Assembly (NCBI RefSeq): GCF_036322585.1
Contig: NZ_AP024600.1
Location: 1,860,001-1,924,000, forward strand
Source of the DNA: Luteolibacter sp. LG18
GTDB lineage: Bacteria; Verrucomicrobiota; Verrucomicrobiia; Verrucomicrobiales; Akkermansiaceae
Length of the DNA stretch: 64,000 nucleotides
Direction of reading: 5' to 3'
A program made the position numbers and the translations under genes. Below the pieces are notes generated by a model. It was given only the letters and a program-made list of their open reading frames with translations, was not told the DNA's origin and made no database searches. Positions 51,873 through 62,065 of the stretch are shown here, piece after piece (the stretch's first letter is position 1; each line of letters opens with the position of its first letter).

Positions 51873-54117
51873 GTGGTTGCGCGGTCTGCCGCTGCTCGCG
51901 TTGTTCACCGCGTTTCCGGACCATGCCTTCGCCACCGGCGGCTGGGTGCCGGAGCGTTTCCTGGATGAGGGCGGCCAGAGCCTGAAGGGCGCGCCGCAGT
52001 TCTACTGGGACATCGAGGTCACCCGCCTCGCGAAGCAGTATGCGGAGAAGGATCTGCCAAAGCTCAAGGCGGATGTGCCCGAGGATCCGGAGCAGGACAG
52101 CGGGTCCGCTTCCACTGCCAAGGCAGACCACGACGACTTCGAGGCCGCCCTCAAGTCCGGCAAACTGAAACCCGCCAACGCCGATGCTGCCCGTGCCGCC
52201 CATGCGGAGATGCGCACCTGGCTCGATCTGGATGGCCCGGATGAGGAACGCCCCAAGCTGACCGAGGCGGATTCCGAGTTCGCGGATTATCACAAGGGCG
52301 CCGCGATGGTCGCGGACGACAAGCCCGCGGAGGCCAAGGCCGCGTGGGAAAAACTCCTGCGGCGTCCCGCGGAGGAGCGCCACTACCGCACCGTGTGGGC
52401 CGCCTACATGCTCGGCAAGGTGTGCCTGGAGGACGCGAAGACCCGCGCCGACGCCATCGCCTGGTTTGTGAAATGCCGCCAGTATGCCCGCGAGGGCTTC
52501 GCGGACTCGCTCAACCTCGCCGCCGATAGCTATGGCTGGCAGGCCCGCGCCGAATACGATTCCGGCGACCGCCCCGCCTCCGCCCGCCACTACCTCCAGC
52601 AGCTCGCCCTCGGCGATACTTCGGCCGTCGCTTCCCTGAAGCTGCTGGTGCCGGACCGGGAACTCGTGGACGGGCTCGGCGTGCTGTCTTTTGCCACCCT
52701 TTCCGAACCCGCCGGGGAAGATCCGAATGCCCCCGCCGCCCCCGATGACCCGCAGGTCGAGGCCAAGGTGAAGGCCGCCCGCGAGGCCGCGCTCACCGCG
52801 CTGGCCGCCGCCGCCAAGGATGAAGTCCTCCGCCAGCTCGTCACCGCGCACATCCTCGCCGCGGGATCGTCCTACACCTATCAGGACGGCCACGCCCGGG
52901 CCGCCCGCTGGCTGGACACCATCAACAAGCTGAAGCTCGATCGCGTCGAAGGCGCGGCCTCGCTCGGTTGGGCGGCCTACGAGGCCGGACGTTTCGACGA
53001 AGCCGCGAAATTGCTGGCGCTGGACAAGCCCGCCTCCTCCCTCGGTCAGTGGCTTCAGGCGAAGCTCGCGTTGCGGAAGGGCGACTTCGCCGGAGCCTCC
53101 GGCCTCATGACCGGGGTGGTGCCCCAGCTCCCCGAGGACGCCGCCACCCGCTACGAGAGTTTCAGCTATCTCCCGAAAGCCTCGGCCTCCGCGGACCTCG
53201 GGGCCTCCCTGTTGGCGCAAGGCAAGTTCCAGGAAGCCCTCTCCGCCTTCTGGAGCGGCGGTTGTTGGGCGGATGCCGCCTACGTGGCGGAGCGCCTGCT
53301 CACCACCGATGAACTGGTCGCCTTCGTGAAGGCGAACGCCACGCTTCCCGATGACGCGAGGGGAAAAGACGATGAAGAGGAAACCCCGGCGAGATTGCAC
53401 CACCGGATGAAGGACAAGCTCATGAATCTCGCCGGCCGCCGTCTGATTCGGGAGGACCGCAATGCCGAGGGCCGTGCCCTGCTCGATCCGGAAGCCCGCG
53501 GGCTCTTCGATCAATTCCGCGAGCTGGGTGCCGTGGGCAAGGACGAGAAGAAGCCGAAGAAGGAACGGGCCAAGGCGCTCTTCGATGCCGCCTGCATCCT
53601 CGAGGATGGTTCCTCCTGGTGCGGCACCGAGGACGATGTCGTGCGCGCGAACTGGGGCGGCTATGCGCCGGAGCACCCGGATGTGATCGTCCAGTCACGC
53701 CTCACCGGGAAATCGAAGTTGGTCGGAGACGATGGAGACGAAGACAAGGCCAAGCTGGTCGCCAACTTCGTTCCCTCCTCCGAGGCCGAACGCAAGCGCC
53801 TCCAATCTCCCGCCGGCCAGCAGCGCATGAAACAATACGTCCGCCAGGCCTCCGCCCTCGCCGTGAAGGCCGCGGGCCTGCTCCCGGACAACACCGAGGA
53901 AACCGCCGACGTCCTCAACCAGGCCGGCCGTTGGATCCAGGACCTCGACAATCCCGGTGCCGACAAGATCTACTTCCAGATCGAAAAGCGTTGCCCGAAG
54001 ACCGAGATCGGCAAGGCGGTGATCGCGAAGCACTGGTTCATCGAGCCCGACGGCCCGTGGACCGGCAGCTCACAGGAATCCAACGAGCAGCTTCCGGCGA
54101 AGAAAGACGATCCGTGA
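51856..54117 (+). CDS. exported helical-repeat (TPR-like) protein
   Basis: A 753-residue protein with a signal peptide (WLRGLPLLALFTAFPDHAFA). The rest is helical with repeated alpha-hairpins (EFADYHKGAAMVADDKPAEA, WAAYMLGKVCLEDAKTRADA, QYAREGFADSLNLAADSYGW) like TPR or Sel1 repeats. DUF3142 genes are commonly followed by a large repeat protein of this kind; the 17-bp overlap supports a common complex in the periplasm. No catalytic motif is seen. Confidence 0.7.
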   Translation: MKSSARWLRGLPLLALFTAFPDHAFATGGWVPERFLDEGGQSLKGAPQFYWDIEVTRLAKQYAEKDLPKLKADVPEDPEQDSGSASTAKADHDDFEAALKSGKLKPANADAARAAHAEMRTWLDLDGPDEERPKLTEADSEFADYHKGAAMVADDKPAEAKAAWEKLLRRPAEERHYRTVWAAYMLGKVCLEDAKTRADAIAWFVKCRQYAREGFADSLNLAADSYGWQARAEYDSGDRPASARHYLQQLALGDTSAVASLKLLVPDRELVDGLGVLSFATLSEPAGEDPNAPAAPDDPQVEAKVKAAREAALTALAAAAKDEVLRQLVTAHILAAGSSYTYQDGHARAARWLDTINKLKLDRVEGAASLGWAAYEAGRFDEAAKLLALDKPASSLGQWLQAKLALRKGDFAGASGLMTGVVPQLPEDAATRYESFSYLPKASASADLGASLLAQGKFQEALSAFWSGGCWADAAYVAERLLTTDELVAFVKANATLPDDARGKDDEEETPARLHHRMKDKLMNLAGRRLIREDRNAEGRALLDPEARGLFDQFRELGAVGKDEKKPKKERAKALFDAACILEDGSSWCGTEDDVVRANWGGYAPEHPDVIVQSRLTGKSKLVGDDGDEDKAKLVANFVPSSEAERKRLQSPAGQQRMKQYVRQASALAVKAAGLLPDNTEETADVLNQAGRWIQDLDNPGADKIYFQIEKRCPKTEIGKAVIAKHWFIEPDGPWTGSSQESNEQLPAKKDDP

Positions 54118-54118
54118 C

Positions 54119-54739
54119 ATGCCGGGAAAAATGAAATCCCGCGGCCTCATCCCTCTCCTCGCCTGCGTCCTGCCCGTCCTCGCGTGGTCGATGTGGCGAC
54201 CGTATGACTGGCCCACGTGGGCCATGGAAACCGCGCCGGTGTTCCTCGGGTTCGGCGGACTCATCATCGCCGCGCGGAAAGGCTGGGCGTTCTCGAATTT
54301 CGCCCTCGTCTGCATCGCCCTCCACATGATCCTCCTCATCGTCGGCGGACACTACACCTACGCGCGCGTGCCGCTGGGCGAGTGGGCGAAGGACTGGTTC
54401 CATTTCCAGCGCAACCACTACGACCGTCTCGGCCACTTCGCCCAAGGCTTCGTCCCCGCGGTGCTGTTCCGCGAGGTGATGATCCGGAACCGCGTCATCG
54501 CCCGCCGCGGCTGGCGGGAGTTTCTCACCGTCTCCTTCTGCATGGCCGTCAGCGCCGTCTACGAACTCCTCGAATGGTGCGCCGCGCTGGTGTCCGCCCA
54601 GGCTTCCGAGGCTTTCCTCGGCACCCAGGGCGATCCGTGGGACACGCAGGAGGACATGTTCACCTGCCTGATCGGCTCCCTCGTTGCCGTCGTGCTCACC
54701 CGTTTCTTCCAGGACCGCTCGATCCGGAAAAGGAGTTGA
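54119..54739 (+). CDS. YjdF/DUF2238-like membrane protein
   Basis: A 206-residue integral membrane protein with about five hydrophobic segments (LIPLLACVLPVLAWSMW, VFLGFGGLIIAARKGW, LVCIALHMILLIVGGHYTYA and others). Conserved motifs NHYDRLGHFAQGFVPAV and SAVYELLEWCAALVS with DPWDTQEDMF are those of the DUF2238 (YjdF) family, in which a buried Arg/His/Asp set is conserved. Function unknown. It starts 1 bp after the preceding stop. Confidence 0.88.
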   Translation: MPGKMKSRGLIPLLACVLPVLAWSMWRPYDWPTWAMETAPVFLGFGGLIIAARKGWAFSNFALVCIALHMILLIVGGHYTYARVPLGEWAKDWFHFQRNHYDRLGHFAQGFVPAVLFREVMIRNRVIARRGWREFLTVSFCMAVSAVYELLEWCAALVSAQASEAFLGTQGDPWDTQEDMFTCLIGSLVAVVLTRFFQDRSIRKRS

Positions 54740-54743
54740 GGCT

Positions 54744-56036
54744 TCAGCCGAGGAGGGGCTTCCCGGAGGCGGAGTCTCCTGAGTGCGAATGACCGGTGGG
54801 TGCGTATCGTTTCCGCCACCACTTCCTCGCAAACGCCACCACCACCGCCGCCAGCGCGAGCCCCGCGCCATCCGCCAGCAGATCCCCGAGATCCCCCCGG
54901 TCCCACGCTTGGTGGAGCTGGTAATTCGGCAGCGCTTCGGAGGCGAAGGCGATCACCGCCGCGATCGGCCACACCCGCGGCCGTGCGAACCCGAACAAGG
55001 CGACTCCAAAGGCCCCGAAAGCCACCACATGCAGGAAATTGAACCGGTCGCGCAAACGCCGGATCCCCTCGTCCACGGCCCGTTCCTCGCGTTTCTCCGG
55101 AGCGGGTGGGGGAGGCGGCGACTGCAGCACCACCGGAGGTACCGGAGCCACCACGGGAGGCGGCTCGGCCACGGGCGGAGGAATCACGGGCACCACCGCC
55201 ACTGGAGGTTCCACCGGTGCCGGTGCGACCGGCGCGGGAGGCTCCGGCGGCTTGGGCACCACCGGCGGAGGCGGAATCGGCGACCCGAGCTGGAACTGCC
55301 CCGCCAGCGTCCGCGCGCAGAACCGCGGCTGCGGAAACACCAGGAACCACGTTGCGCCCACCAACGCGCACCCCGCCAGCACTGCCCGCGGCCATTTCCA
55401 CCGCCCCAGCGCGGGCACCACCCACCACGCTGCCCATGCCACCCACAGCACCACCAAGCCGCTGGCGACCGGGCGGAACCACGCCCGCTGCCGCACCATC
55501 GAGATTTCCACGTTCCGCACCGCCATCGAGCCGTGCGAACCCCAGTGCTCCAGCGCGAACCGCAGCTCGCCGCTGCCCGGCACCAGGTCGAACACCGCCT
55601 CCTCGTGGTGCCACGGTGCGCTGCCATAGGCGCTGATGATCCCATGGTCATGGGGAAAGACCGCGCTGCCATCCTTCTGCCTGCCATAGACGATCGCCCG
55701 CGCCGTCGCCCAGCGGACCTCGCCATCCTGCACCACCTCGTCCCACTTCGCGTCCAGCTCCACGTGCAGAAACCGCACGTCGTTCAGCGTGCCCAGCACC
55801 CGCTCGACCTGCGCCGCCGGGTCGCCCGCCTTCAGGTTCCGCGCGATCGTCACCGCCCCGCTGACATCCGGATTGGCCTCGCGGCCCTTGCCTCCCTTCC
55901 ACTCCCATCCCGGCAGCCCCGGCTCGAACGGTCGGGAAAGCGGCGGTCCCGCGTGCTCGAAGCGGAATTGCCACGCGGCCACCGTCAGCGCCGCCAGCAC
56001 CAGCGCGGCCAGGAGTTTGGAAAGAAGCCGTTTCAT
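54744..56036 (-). CDS. VanZ-like protein with Pro-rich linker
   Basis: A 430-residue protein. An N-terminal signal anchor (LLAALVLAALTVAAWQF) precedes a beta-sandwich region (FDLVPGSGELRFALEHWGSH), two membrane segments (about 200-250), and a long Pro/Val linker (PPPPVVPKPPEPPAP and following, about 275-345). The C-terminus is VanZ-like (FNFLHVVAFGAFGVALFGFA, then LADGAGLALAAVVVAF). The linker suggests a periplasmic spacer. It converges with the YjdF-like gene. Confidence 0.72.
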   Translation of the reverse strand: MKRLLSKLLAALVLAALTVAAWQFRFEHAGPPLSRPFEPGLPGWEWKGGKGREANPDVSGAVTIARNLKAGDPAAQVERVLGTLNDVRFLHVELDAKWDEVVQDGEVRWATARAIVYGRQKDGSAVFPHDHGIISAYGSAPWHHEEAVFDLVPGSGELRFALEHWGSHGSMAVRNVEISMVRQRAWFRPVASGLVVLWVAWAAWWVVPALGRWKWPRAVLAGCALVGATWFLVFPQPRFCARTLAGQFQLGSPIPPPPVVPKPPEPPAPVAPAPVEPPVAVVPVIPPPVAEPPPVVAPVPPVVLQSPPPPPAPEKREERAVDEGIRRLRDRFNFLHVVAFGAFGVALFGFARPRVWPIAAVIAFASEALPNYQLHQAWDRGDLGDLLADGAGLALAAVVVAFARKWWRKRYAPTGHSHSGDSASGKPLLG

Positions 56037-56124
56037 GGGCACGAAAAAGGCGGGAGCATCGCTGCTCCCGCCCGAAGGAAATCACGGTTTCCGGTGGAGG
56101 GACAGGAATCCCTCCGCCGTTGGA

Positions 56125-56748
<624 letters not shown>

Positions 56749-56857
56749 GGGAGTCGGGAGTTTGGTTTGCGTTCCACCGCGGCGGCGGATAGGCCGGTTG
56801 TCGCGTGGACAGCCTAACCAAAGCGCAGCCCCAAATCCCCGCAAGGTAAAATCCGCC

Positions 56858-58354
56858 ATGCCACCCGAACTCCAACAGCATCTGCCCGTTATCCTCGCCG
56901 CCGTTGCAGGCCTTTTCCTCGGCTGGCTGCTCACCAGACTGGTCGCCGGAGCCCGCCATGCCGCCGCCGCCGAGCGCCTGAAGGCCGAGGAACGCCGCGC
57001 CGCCGAGATCGAGGCCCGTCTCGCCCGCCTCAGCGAGGAATCCACCCTCGCCGAAACCGAGTCCGCCGCCACCCGCACCCATCTCGCCGAGCTGAAGACC
57101 CGCCTCGAGGAGGAGCAGAAGTCCGCCAAGGCCAAGCAGGAGCTCCTCGACCGCGCCGAACAGCGCCTGTCCGACACCTTCAAGGCCCTCTCCGCCGATG
57201 CCCTGAAGTCCTCCGCCGAGCAGTTCCTCCAGCTCGCGAAAACCTCCCTCCGAGCCCAGACCGAGGAGGCGAAGGGCGAGATCGAGCAGCGCAAGACCGC
57301 CATCGAGAATCTCGTCAAACCCGTCGCCGAGTCCCTCGGGAAGTTCGAACTCCACGTCGGCGAGATCGAAAAGGCCCGCATCGCCGCCTACGCCGAGCTC
57401 CAGCAGCAGGTGAAAACCCTCGGCGAAGGCCAGAGCGGCCTCCAGCGCGAGACCGCGAACCTCGTCAAGGCCCTGCGCCAGCCCACCGGCCGCGGCCAGT
57501 GGGGGGAAATCCAGCTCCGCCGCGTCGTCGAACTCGCCGGCATGCAGGAGCACTGCGATTTCGAAACCCAGCACACCGCCACCACCGACGAGGGCAAGCG
57601 CCTCCGCCCCGACCTCATCGTGAAGCTCCCCGGCGGCAAAACCCTCGTCGTCGACTCGAAGACGCCGATGGACGCCTACCTCGATGCGCTCGAAGCCGCG
57701 GACGACGCCACCCGCGAGGATGCCCTGCGCCGCCACACCCGCCAGGTCCGCACCCACATCGACCAGCTCTCGTCGAAGAACTACACCGCCCAATTCGACC
57801 ACGCTCCGGAGTTCACGGTCCTCTTCCTCCCCAGCGAGTCGTTCTTCTCCGCCGCCCTCCAGAACGATCCCGGCCTGATCGAGCGCGGCGTGGACAATGG
57901 CGTCATCCTCGCCACCCCCACCACCCTGATCGCCCTGCTCCGCGCCGTCGCCTACGGCTGGCGCCAGGAAGCCCTCGCCGAAAACGCCCGCGAGATCTCC
58001 GCCATGGGGCGCACCCTTTACGAGCGCCTCGGCACCCTCTCCGGCCACTTCGCCAAGGTCGGCAAGTCCCTCGATGGCGCGGTGCAGAACTACAACAACG
58101 CCGTCGCCTCCTTCGAAAGCCGCGTCCTTCCCGCCGCCCGCAAGTTCGAGGACCTCAAGGCCGCCCCGGAAAACGCCGTCCTCCCCGAGCCCGAGCCGGT
58201 CGAGAAACTCGCCCGTCTCCCCCGTGACGTCACCCCCGAGCCGCCCGCCGCCCTGCCGACCATCGCCGTCGTCGAGCCCGAGGACGATTTCACCTTCGTC
58301 CCCGACGCCGGCGCCCGTAGCGCCGCGAGCGATCTACGGTCGGCGTTGGAGTAA
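56858..58354 (+). CDS. rmuC: RmuC family protein
   Basis: A 498-residue protein. A single N-terminal membrane segment ([20 protein letters not shown]) precedes a long coiled coil (about 35-190). The RmuC nuclease-like domain follows ([19 protein letters not shown], then [18 protein letters not shown] and [14 protein letters not shown]). RmuC proteins limit inversion of short repeats and are predicted PD-(D/E)xK-type nucleases; the D-x-K pair is in VVDSK. The C-terminal 50 residues are Pro/Glu-rich and likely flexible. Confidence 0.9.
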   Translation: MPPELQQHLPVILAAVAGLFLGWLLTRLVAGARHAAAAERLKAEERRAAEIEARLARLSEESTLAETESAATRTHLAELKTRLEEEQKSAKAKQELLDRAEQRLSDTFKALSADALKSSAEQFLQLAKTSLRAQTEEAKGEIEQRKTAIENLVKPVAESLGKFELHVGEIEKARIAAYAELQQQVKTLGEGQSGLQRETANLVKALRQPTGRGQWGEIQLRRVVELAGMQEHCDFETQHTATTDEGKRLRPDLIVKLPGGKTLVVDSKTPMDAYLDALEAADDATREDALRRHTRQVRTHIDQLSSKNYTAQFDHAPEFTVLFLPSESFFSAALQNDPGLIERGVDNGVILATPTTLIALLRAVAYGWRQEALAENAREISAMGRTLYERLGTLSGHFAKVGKSLDGAVQNYNNAVASFESRVLPAARKFEDLKAAPENAVLPEPEPVEKLARLPRDVTPEPPAALPTIAVVEPEDDFTFVPDAGARSAASDLRSALE

Positions 58355-58389
58355 ATTCCACTTCCCGTTGTCGCCTCACGGGCAATCTT

Positions 58390-58488
58390 TTTGCCCCAAC
58401 GGGGCTATGTCCCAAAGCCCAGGGTTGCGGCTGCGCCGCTACCCTGGGTGCGCGATGATCGATGAATGCTACGCCGAAGGCGTTGCGT
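58390..58488. repeat. REP-like double hairpin, left copy
   Basis: Contains CCCCAACGGGG, a long stem made by CCCAGGGT and ACCCTGGG, and ACGCC-GAA-GGCGT. It is inverted relative to 59047-59150, with most of about 100 positions matching. These units flank the transposase gene between them. Confidence 0.75.
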
Positions 58489-58577
58489 CCCGAGGAGAGC
58501 CCGATTCGTATTGGGTATCGAAGACCCTTCATCCCGTTCTTGCGATTTCCGCAAAGGACGACGCATGGTTGGAATCA

Positions 58578-59033
58578 ATGGCCCAATCGCTGTCCGCGGT
58601 ATATCTCCACCTCGTCTTTTCCACGAAAGACCGTCATCCCTATTTGGGTCATCGGGAAACCCGCGAGGAAATGCACGCGTTCCTTGGTGGCATTTCCCGG
58701 CAATTGGACTGCCCTCCTATCATTGTCGGCGGAGTCGAGGATCACGTCCACCTCCTCGCCCGTCAGGCCCGGACGATCTCACAAGCGGATTGGGTGAAGG
58801 AGCTCAAACGGGCCTCCAGCCTCTGGATCAAGGATCGTGATCCATCCTTGAAGCGTTTTGCCTGGCAAGCGGGGTATGGAGCATTCTCCGTCAGCGTTTC
58901 GAATTTGGAGACGGTCGCGGAGTATGTGGATCGACAGGAGGAGCATCACCGCAAGTCGACGTTCCAAGAGGAATTGCGGATCCTTTTGAAAAAGCACCGC
59001 ATGGAATGGGACGAGCGGTACGTGTGGGACTAG
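58578..59033 (+). CDS. REP-associated Y1 transposase (RAYT)
   Basis: A 151-residue IS200/IS605-like HUH transposase. The H-x-H motif is in GGVEDHVHLLAR (about residue 55) and the catalytic Tyr in LETVAEYVDRQEEHH. A single copy between inverted REP-type hairpins without an accessory gene is the arrangement of REP-associated transposases, which mobilise REP units rather than themselves. ATG 58578 starts MAQSLSAVYLHLVFSTKDRH. It appears intact. Confidence 0.88.
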   Translation: MAQSLSAVYLHLVFSTKDRHPYLGHRETREEMHAFLGGISRQLDCPPIIVGGVEDHVHLLARQARTISQADWVKELKRASSLWIKDRDPSLKRFAWQAGYGAFSVSVSNLETVAEYVDRQEEHHRKSTFQEELRILLKKHRMEWDERYVWD

Positions 59034-59046
59034 CCAAACCGTTTTT

Positions 59047-59150
59047 CCGGACGCAACGCCTTCGGCGTGGCAATCCTCCATCGCCGAGCACCCAGGGTAG
59101 TGGCTGCGCCACAACCCTGGGCTTTGGGAAGCAGCCCCGTTGGGACAAAG
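59047..59150. repeat. REP-like double hairpin, right copy (inverted)
   Basis: The reverse complement closely matches 58390-58488, keeping CCCAACGGGGC, CCCAAAGCCCAGGGTTG and ACGCCGAAGGCGTTGCGTCC. Confidence 0.75.
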
Positions 59151-59173
59151 AGGAATCGACGGAGTCGCGGGCG

Positions 59174-60262
59174 CTACTTCACCAATTCCCCGAATCCGCA
59201 GAACAAACGCGTGTCATCCGGCGGTGTGTCGGGCAGCGCCTCGTCCCGGTCCAGGTGGTCCCGGCACGCCGATTCGAAATCGTCCGGCGTCTTCGCCCGG
59301 CAGATCCGGTGATGGAAATCCTGGTCCAGCCCCTGGGTGATGTAGACCATCGTCTTCTTCATCCGTTGCACGTGGGCCAGCTCGTTGAAGCGCTTCGTCT
59401 CCTTCGCCAGCTCCGCGTAGAGCTCCATCGCATACTCCAGCAGATCCCGCCGCGTCGGTGCCGGAGGTGTTTCCCCGGCAAACGCGGCCTTCAATTGCGC
59501 GAAGATCCACGGATTCCGGATCGCCCCGCGCCCCACCATCAGCCCGGCTGCCCCCGTCTTCTGGATATACGACAGACCAGTCGGTATGTTCACCACGTTT
59601 CCATTTGCGATCACCGGGCAAGGCAGGGTTTCCACCGCCAGCTTCACGCAGTCCGGATGCACCGGCGTTTGGTAACGCTCCTCCACCGTCCGGCCATGGA
59701 TGGTCAGGAGGTCGATCGCATGCTTGCTGAAAACCTCCAGCAGCCGCGGAAACTCCGATTCATCGTGGTAGCCGATCCGGGTCTTCACCGTGAACCGCCC
59801 CGGGATGACTTCCCGCAGCGCCCCCAGGATCGCATCCACCGTCTCCGGGCTCCGCAGCAGTCCGCCGCCCGCGTCCTTCCGGCATACCACCGGGGCCGGG
59901 CAGCCCAGGTTCAGATCGATCCCCGCCACCGGATGGCGCTGGAGCTCGATCGCCGTCTTCACCAGCGCCGGAATGTCCCGCCCGATCATCTGGGCGAATA
60001 CCGGTCGGTCGGTTTGGTTTTCGGTGATCGAGCGCAGGATGTAGGGATCGGGCCGGGAATCCGGATAGACGCGGAAGTATTCGGTCACGAACCAGTCCGG
60101 CGCGCCTCTCCGCGCGATCACCCGCATGAACGGGAGGTCGGTCACATCCTGCATCGGCGCGAGCACGAGCGAGGGCCGGTCTGGGGCGAGGAAGTCCAAG
60201 GTTGCAGAGGGCAGGGGATTCAGGCCGGGCGGATCATTTCGAACTGGTCGCGGGTCGTGCAA
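59174..60262 (-). CDS. dus: tRNA-dihydrouridine synthase
   Basis: A 362-residue FMN enzyme reducing uridine in tRNA D-loops. Motifs: LVLAPMQDVTDLPFM at the N-terminus (FMN site), FVTEYFRVYPDS, GIDLNLGCPAPVVCRKDAGG with catalytic Cys in the CRKDAGG segment, LTIHGRTVEERY, and NGNVVNI/GLMVGRGAIRNPWIF in the phosphate-binding part. The start is uncertain: the TTG at 60262 overlaps the upstream gene by 43 bp, and a TTG or CTG about 13-25 codons later would also keep the core. It is cotranscribed with the flavin reductase. Confidence 0.88.
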   Translation of the reverse strand: MHDPRPVRNDPPGLNPLPSATLDFLAPDRPSLVLAPMQDVTDLPFMRVIARRGAPDWFVTEYFRVYPDSRPDPYILRSITENQTDRPVFAQMIGRDIPALVKTAIELQRHPVAGIDLNLGCPAPVVCRKDAGGGLLRSPETVDAILGALREVIPGRFTVKTRIGYHDESEFPRLLEVFSKHAIDLLTIHGRTVEERYQTPVHPDCVKLAVETLPCPVIANGNVVNIPTGLSYIQKTGAAGLMVGRGAIRNPWIFAQLKAAFAGETPPAPTRRDLLEYAMELYAELAKETKRFNELAHVQRMKKTMVYITQGLDQDFHHRICRAKTPDDFESACRDHLDRDEALPDTPPDDTRLFCGFGELVK

Positions 60263-60822
60263 TACCAGTTAGGCGAGGCCATCCGCCCCACCGGGTGGTA
60301 GACGTCGGTGCGGATGCGCTCCTTTTCCGGGTCGAAGAGGTCGTCCCGCACGTGCACCCGTTGGATCAGGCCGAGGATCAGGCGGTTTTCGCCGATCAAC
60401 TGCACCGAGTGGACCTTGCACTCCAGCGCCGCGGGAGCCGCGGCCAGCCGCGGTGTGGCGATGGTGGAGGAGGGCACCAGTTCCAGTCCCTCCTGGCTCA
60501 CTTCGCTTGCCCCATGCGGTAGTGCGGCGGCGGAGCGGTTCATCGCCTCGCCCAGTGGTTCGTCCACCAGATGCACCACGAACTCACCCCGCTCCTTGGC
60601 ATTGAGCGCGGTGTCCTTCGGCGTGCCGTCCGGGCGGTCGCCGGGGCAGACCATCAACAGCGGCGGCTCCGTTCCCACCAGGTTGAAAAACGAGAACGGC
60701 GCGAGGTTCACCGAGCCATCCGGGTTCAGGGTGGTCACCCACGCGATCGGCCGCGGGCACACCAGCGAGGCGAGGATCGGGTAGGCGCGGTCCGCCTGCG
60801 CGCCGAGGATGTCGAGTTCCAT
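60220..60822 (-). CDS. flavin reductase-like protein
   Basis: A 200-residue split-barrel flavoprotein. The N-terminus MELDILGAQADRAYPILASL followed by VCPRPIAWVTTLNPDGSVNL and APFSFFNLVGTEPP is the FMN-binding signature of the flavin reductase family. ATG 60822 fits the family's usual start; an in-frame ATG at 60882 lies in the palindromic operator. It diverges from the GbsR-like gene, sharing a control region, and is followed by dus. Confidence 0.85.
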   Translation of the reverse strand: MELDILGAQADRAYPILASLVCPRPIAWVTTLNPDGSVNLAPFSFFNLVGTEPPLLMVCPGDRPDGTPKDTALNAKERGEFVVHLVDEPLGEAMNRSAAALPHGASEVSQEGLELVPSSTIATPRLAAAPAALECKVHSVQLIGENRLILGLIQRVHVRDDLFDPEKERIRTDVYHPVGRMASPNWYCTTRDQFEMIRPA

Positions 60823-60874
60823 GCCGCGGACCACACCCCATACCGGGCTTCCGGGAAAGGCTCTTCTCATGCCG

Positions 60875-60910
60875 CGGGCCATTGTTCAAAAAAGTTTGAA
60901 CAATGGCCCG
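60875..60910. promoter_or_regulatory. 16-bp perfect palindrome, likely GbsR-like operator
   Basis: CGGGCCATTGTTCAAA, loop AAAG, TTTGAACAATGGCCCG. The half-site core TTGTTCA-N8-TGAACAA recurs with the same spacing at 62068-62089. It lies between the divergent flavin reductase and GbsR-like genes. Confidence 0.72.
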
Positions 60911-60930
60911 GTGTCCGCTAATTGGCCCCC

Positions 60931-61446
60931 ATGCCGCAGTCGTCGGAACGGGAGCAAGACGCCACCACGGGATCGCTCGATCCCTTGGAGCGCTTGGTCG
61001 TGGATGTCTTCGTCGATGGCGTGAAGGTCCTCGGCCTTCCCCGGTCGATCGGGGAAATCTACGGACTCCTGTTCATTTCGCCCGCTCCCTTGGCCTTGGA
61101 TGATCTCGTCGAGCGCCTGGGCATCAGCAAGGGCTCCGCCAGCCAGGGCCTCCGCGCCCTCAAGGGCCTCGGTGCCGTCCGCGAGGTCGAGCTCAACGGC
61201 GGCCGCCGCACCTACTTCGAGCCCGCCGTTGAACTGAAGCGCCTCGTCGGCGGATTCATCCGCGAGCAGGTCCGGCCTCACATCGACAGCGGCAAGCAGA
61301 AGATCGGGAAACTAGCCGAAGCGGCCGCGCTCGAGGTAGACCCCGCCCGCCGGGAGTTTTTGGAAGAGCGTGTCGAGCGCCTGGAGAATTGGCTGAAGCG
61401 TGGCGGCATGGTCCTGCCCTTGATCCAGAAAATGCTCGGCCAATGA
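60931..61446 (+). CDS. GbsR/MarR-type transcriptional regulator
   Basis: A 171-residue winged-helix regulator. The DNA-binding part (PLALDDLVERLGISKGSASQ, then GLRALKGLGAVREVELNGGR) is the GbsR-type HTH plus wing. The C-terminal helices (KLAEAAALEVDPARREFLEE) provide dimerisation. ATG 60931 is used. Its stop overlaps the antiterminator gene by ATGA. In Verrucomicrobia such genes head polysaccharide loci; the matching palindromes at 60875-60910 and 62066-62091 are its probable sites. Confidence 0.8.
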   Translation: MPQSSEREQDATTGSLDPLERLVVDVFVDGVKVLGLPRSIGEIYGLLFISPAPLALDDLVERLGISKGSASQGLRALKGLGAVREVELNGGRRTYFEPAVELKRLVGGFIREQVRPHIDSGKQKIGKLAEAAALEVDPARREFLEERVERLENWLKRGGMVLPLIQKMLGQ

Positions 61447-61985
61447 GTGTCGAGGAGCACAGCGCCTGGTACTGCCTGCGCACCCAGACCAAACGGGAGC
61501 ACATTGCGGCCGGCCACCTCCGGGAGCTGGAGGGCATCGAGGTCTTTTGCCCGCGCCTGCGCTACCGGAAGGCCACCCGCCGTGGCAAAATCTGGTGGGT
61601 TGAACCACTCTTTCCCGGCTACGTCCTCGCCAGGTTCGACCTCGACCAGCTCGAGCGTGCCGTGACCTTCTGCCAGGGAGTCAGGGGGCTCGTCCGCTTC
61701 GGTGGCCAGGTGCCCACGGTTCCCCAATCGTTCGTCAATGTCCTCCATGCCGAGATTTCCGAGCGGGAGGCTTCGGAGGGCGATGTCCTCACCGTGGCTC
61801 CCGTGATCGACCAGGGTGAGGAAGTCGAGGTCGCCACCGGCCCGTTCCGGGGCATGAAAGGCACCGTCGTCTCCATCGCTCCCGCGGCCGAGCGGGTGAA
61901 GGTGTTGCTTGAATTCCTCGGCCAGGAACAGGCCGTGGACCTCGATCTGTTCTCGATTCTCATGCCCCGGAGGCCGCGACCCTGA
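61443..61985 (+). CDS. NusG-paralogue antiterminator (RfaH/UpxY/LoaP-like)
   Basis: A 180-residue specialised NusG-type factor. The NGN domain starts WYCLRTQTKREHIAAGHLRE and carries VFCPRLRYRK and LFPGYVLARFDL. The C-terminal KOW motif is EEVEVATGPFRGMKGTVVSI. Placement ahead of sugar-nucleotide genes, not beside rpl or secE genes, marks it as a polysaccharide-operon antiterminator. An ops-like sequence lies 220 bp downstream in the leader of the next gene. Translation is coupled to the GbsR-like gene by ATGA. Confidence 0.85.
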   Translation: MSVEEHSAWYCLRTQTKREHIAAGHLRELEGIEVFCPRLRYRKATRRGKIWWVEPLFPGYVLARFDLDQLERAVTFCQGVRGLVRFGGQVPTVPQSFVNVLHAEISEREASEGDVLTVAPVIDQGEEVEVATGPFRGMKGTVVSIAPAAERVKVLLEFLGQEQAVDLDLFSILMPRRPRP

Positions 61986-61998
61986 GCGCGCCCGGGCC

Positions 61999-62030
61999 TT
62001 TGAAATTTCAAATCCCAAATTTCAAATACC
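61999..62030. repeat. TTTCAAA-rich intergenic repeat, second copy
   Basis: CTTTGAAATTTCAAATCCC then AAATTTCAAAT, closely resembling 50569-50600. It lies in the leader between the antiterminator and UDP-xylose synthase genes. Confidence 0.55.
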
Positions 62031-62065
62031 CCGGCCTCCGACCCCACCCCCGATCACGTGCTCCG

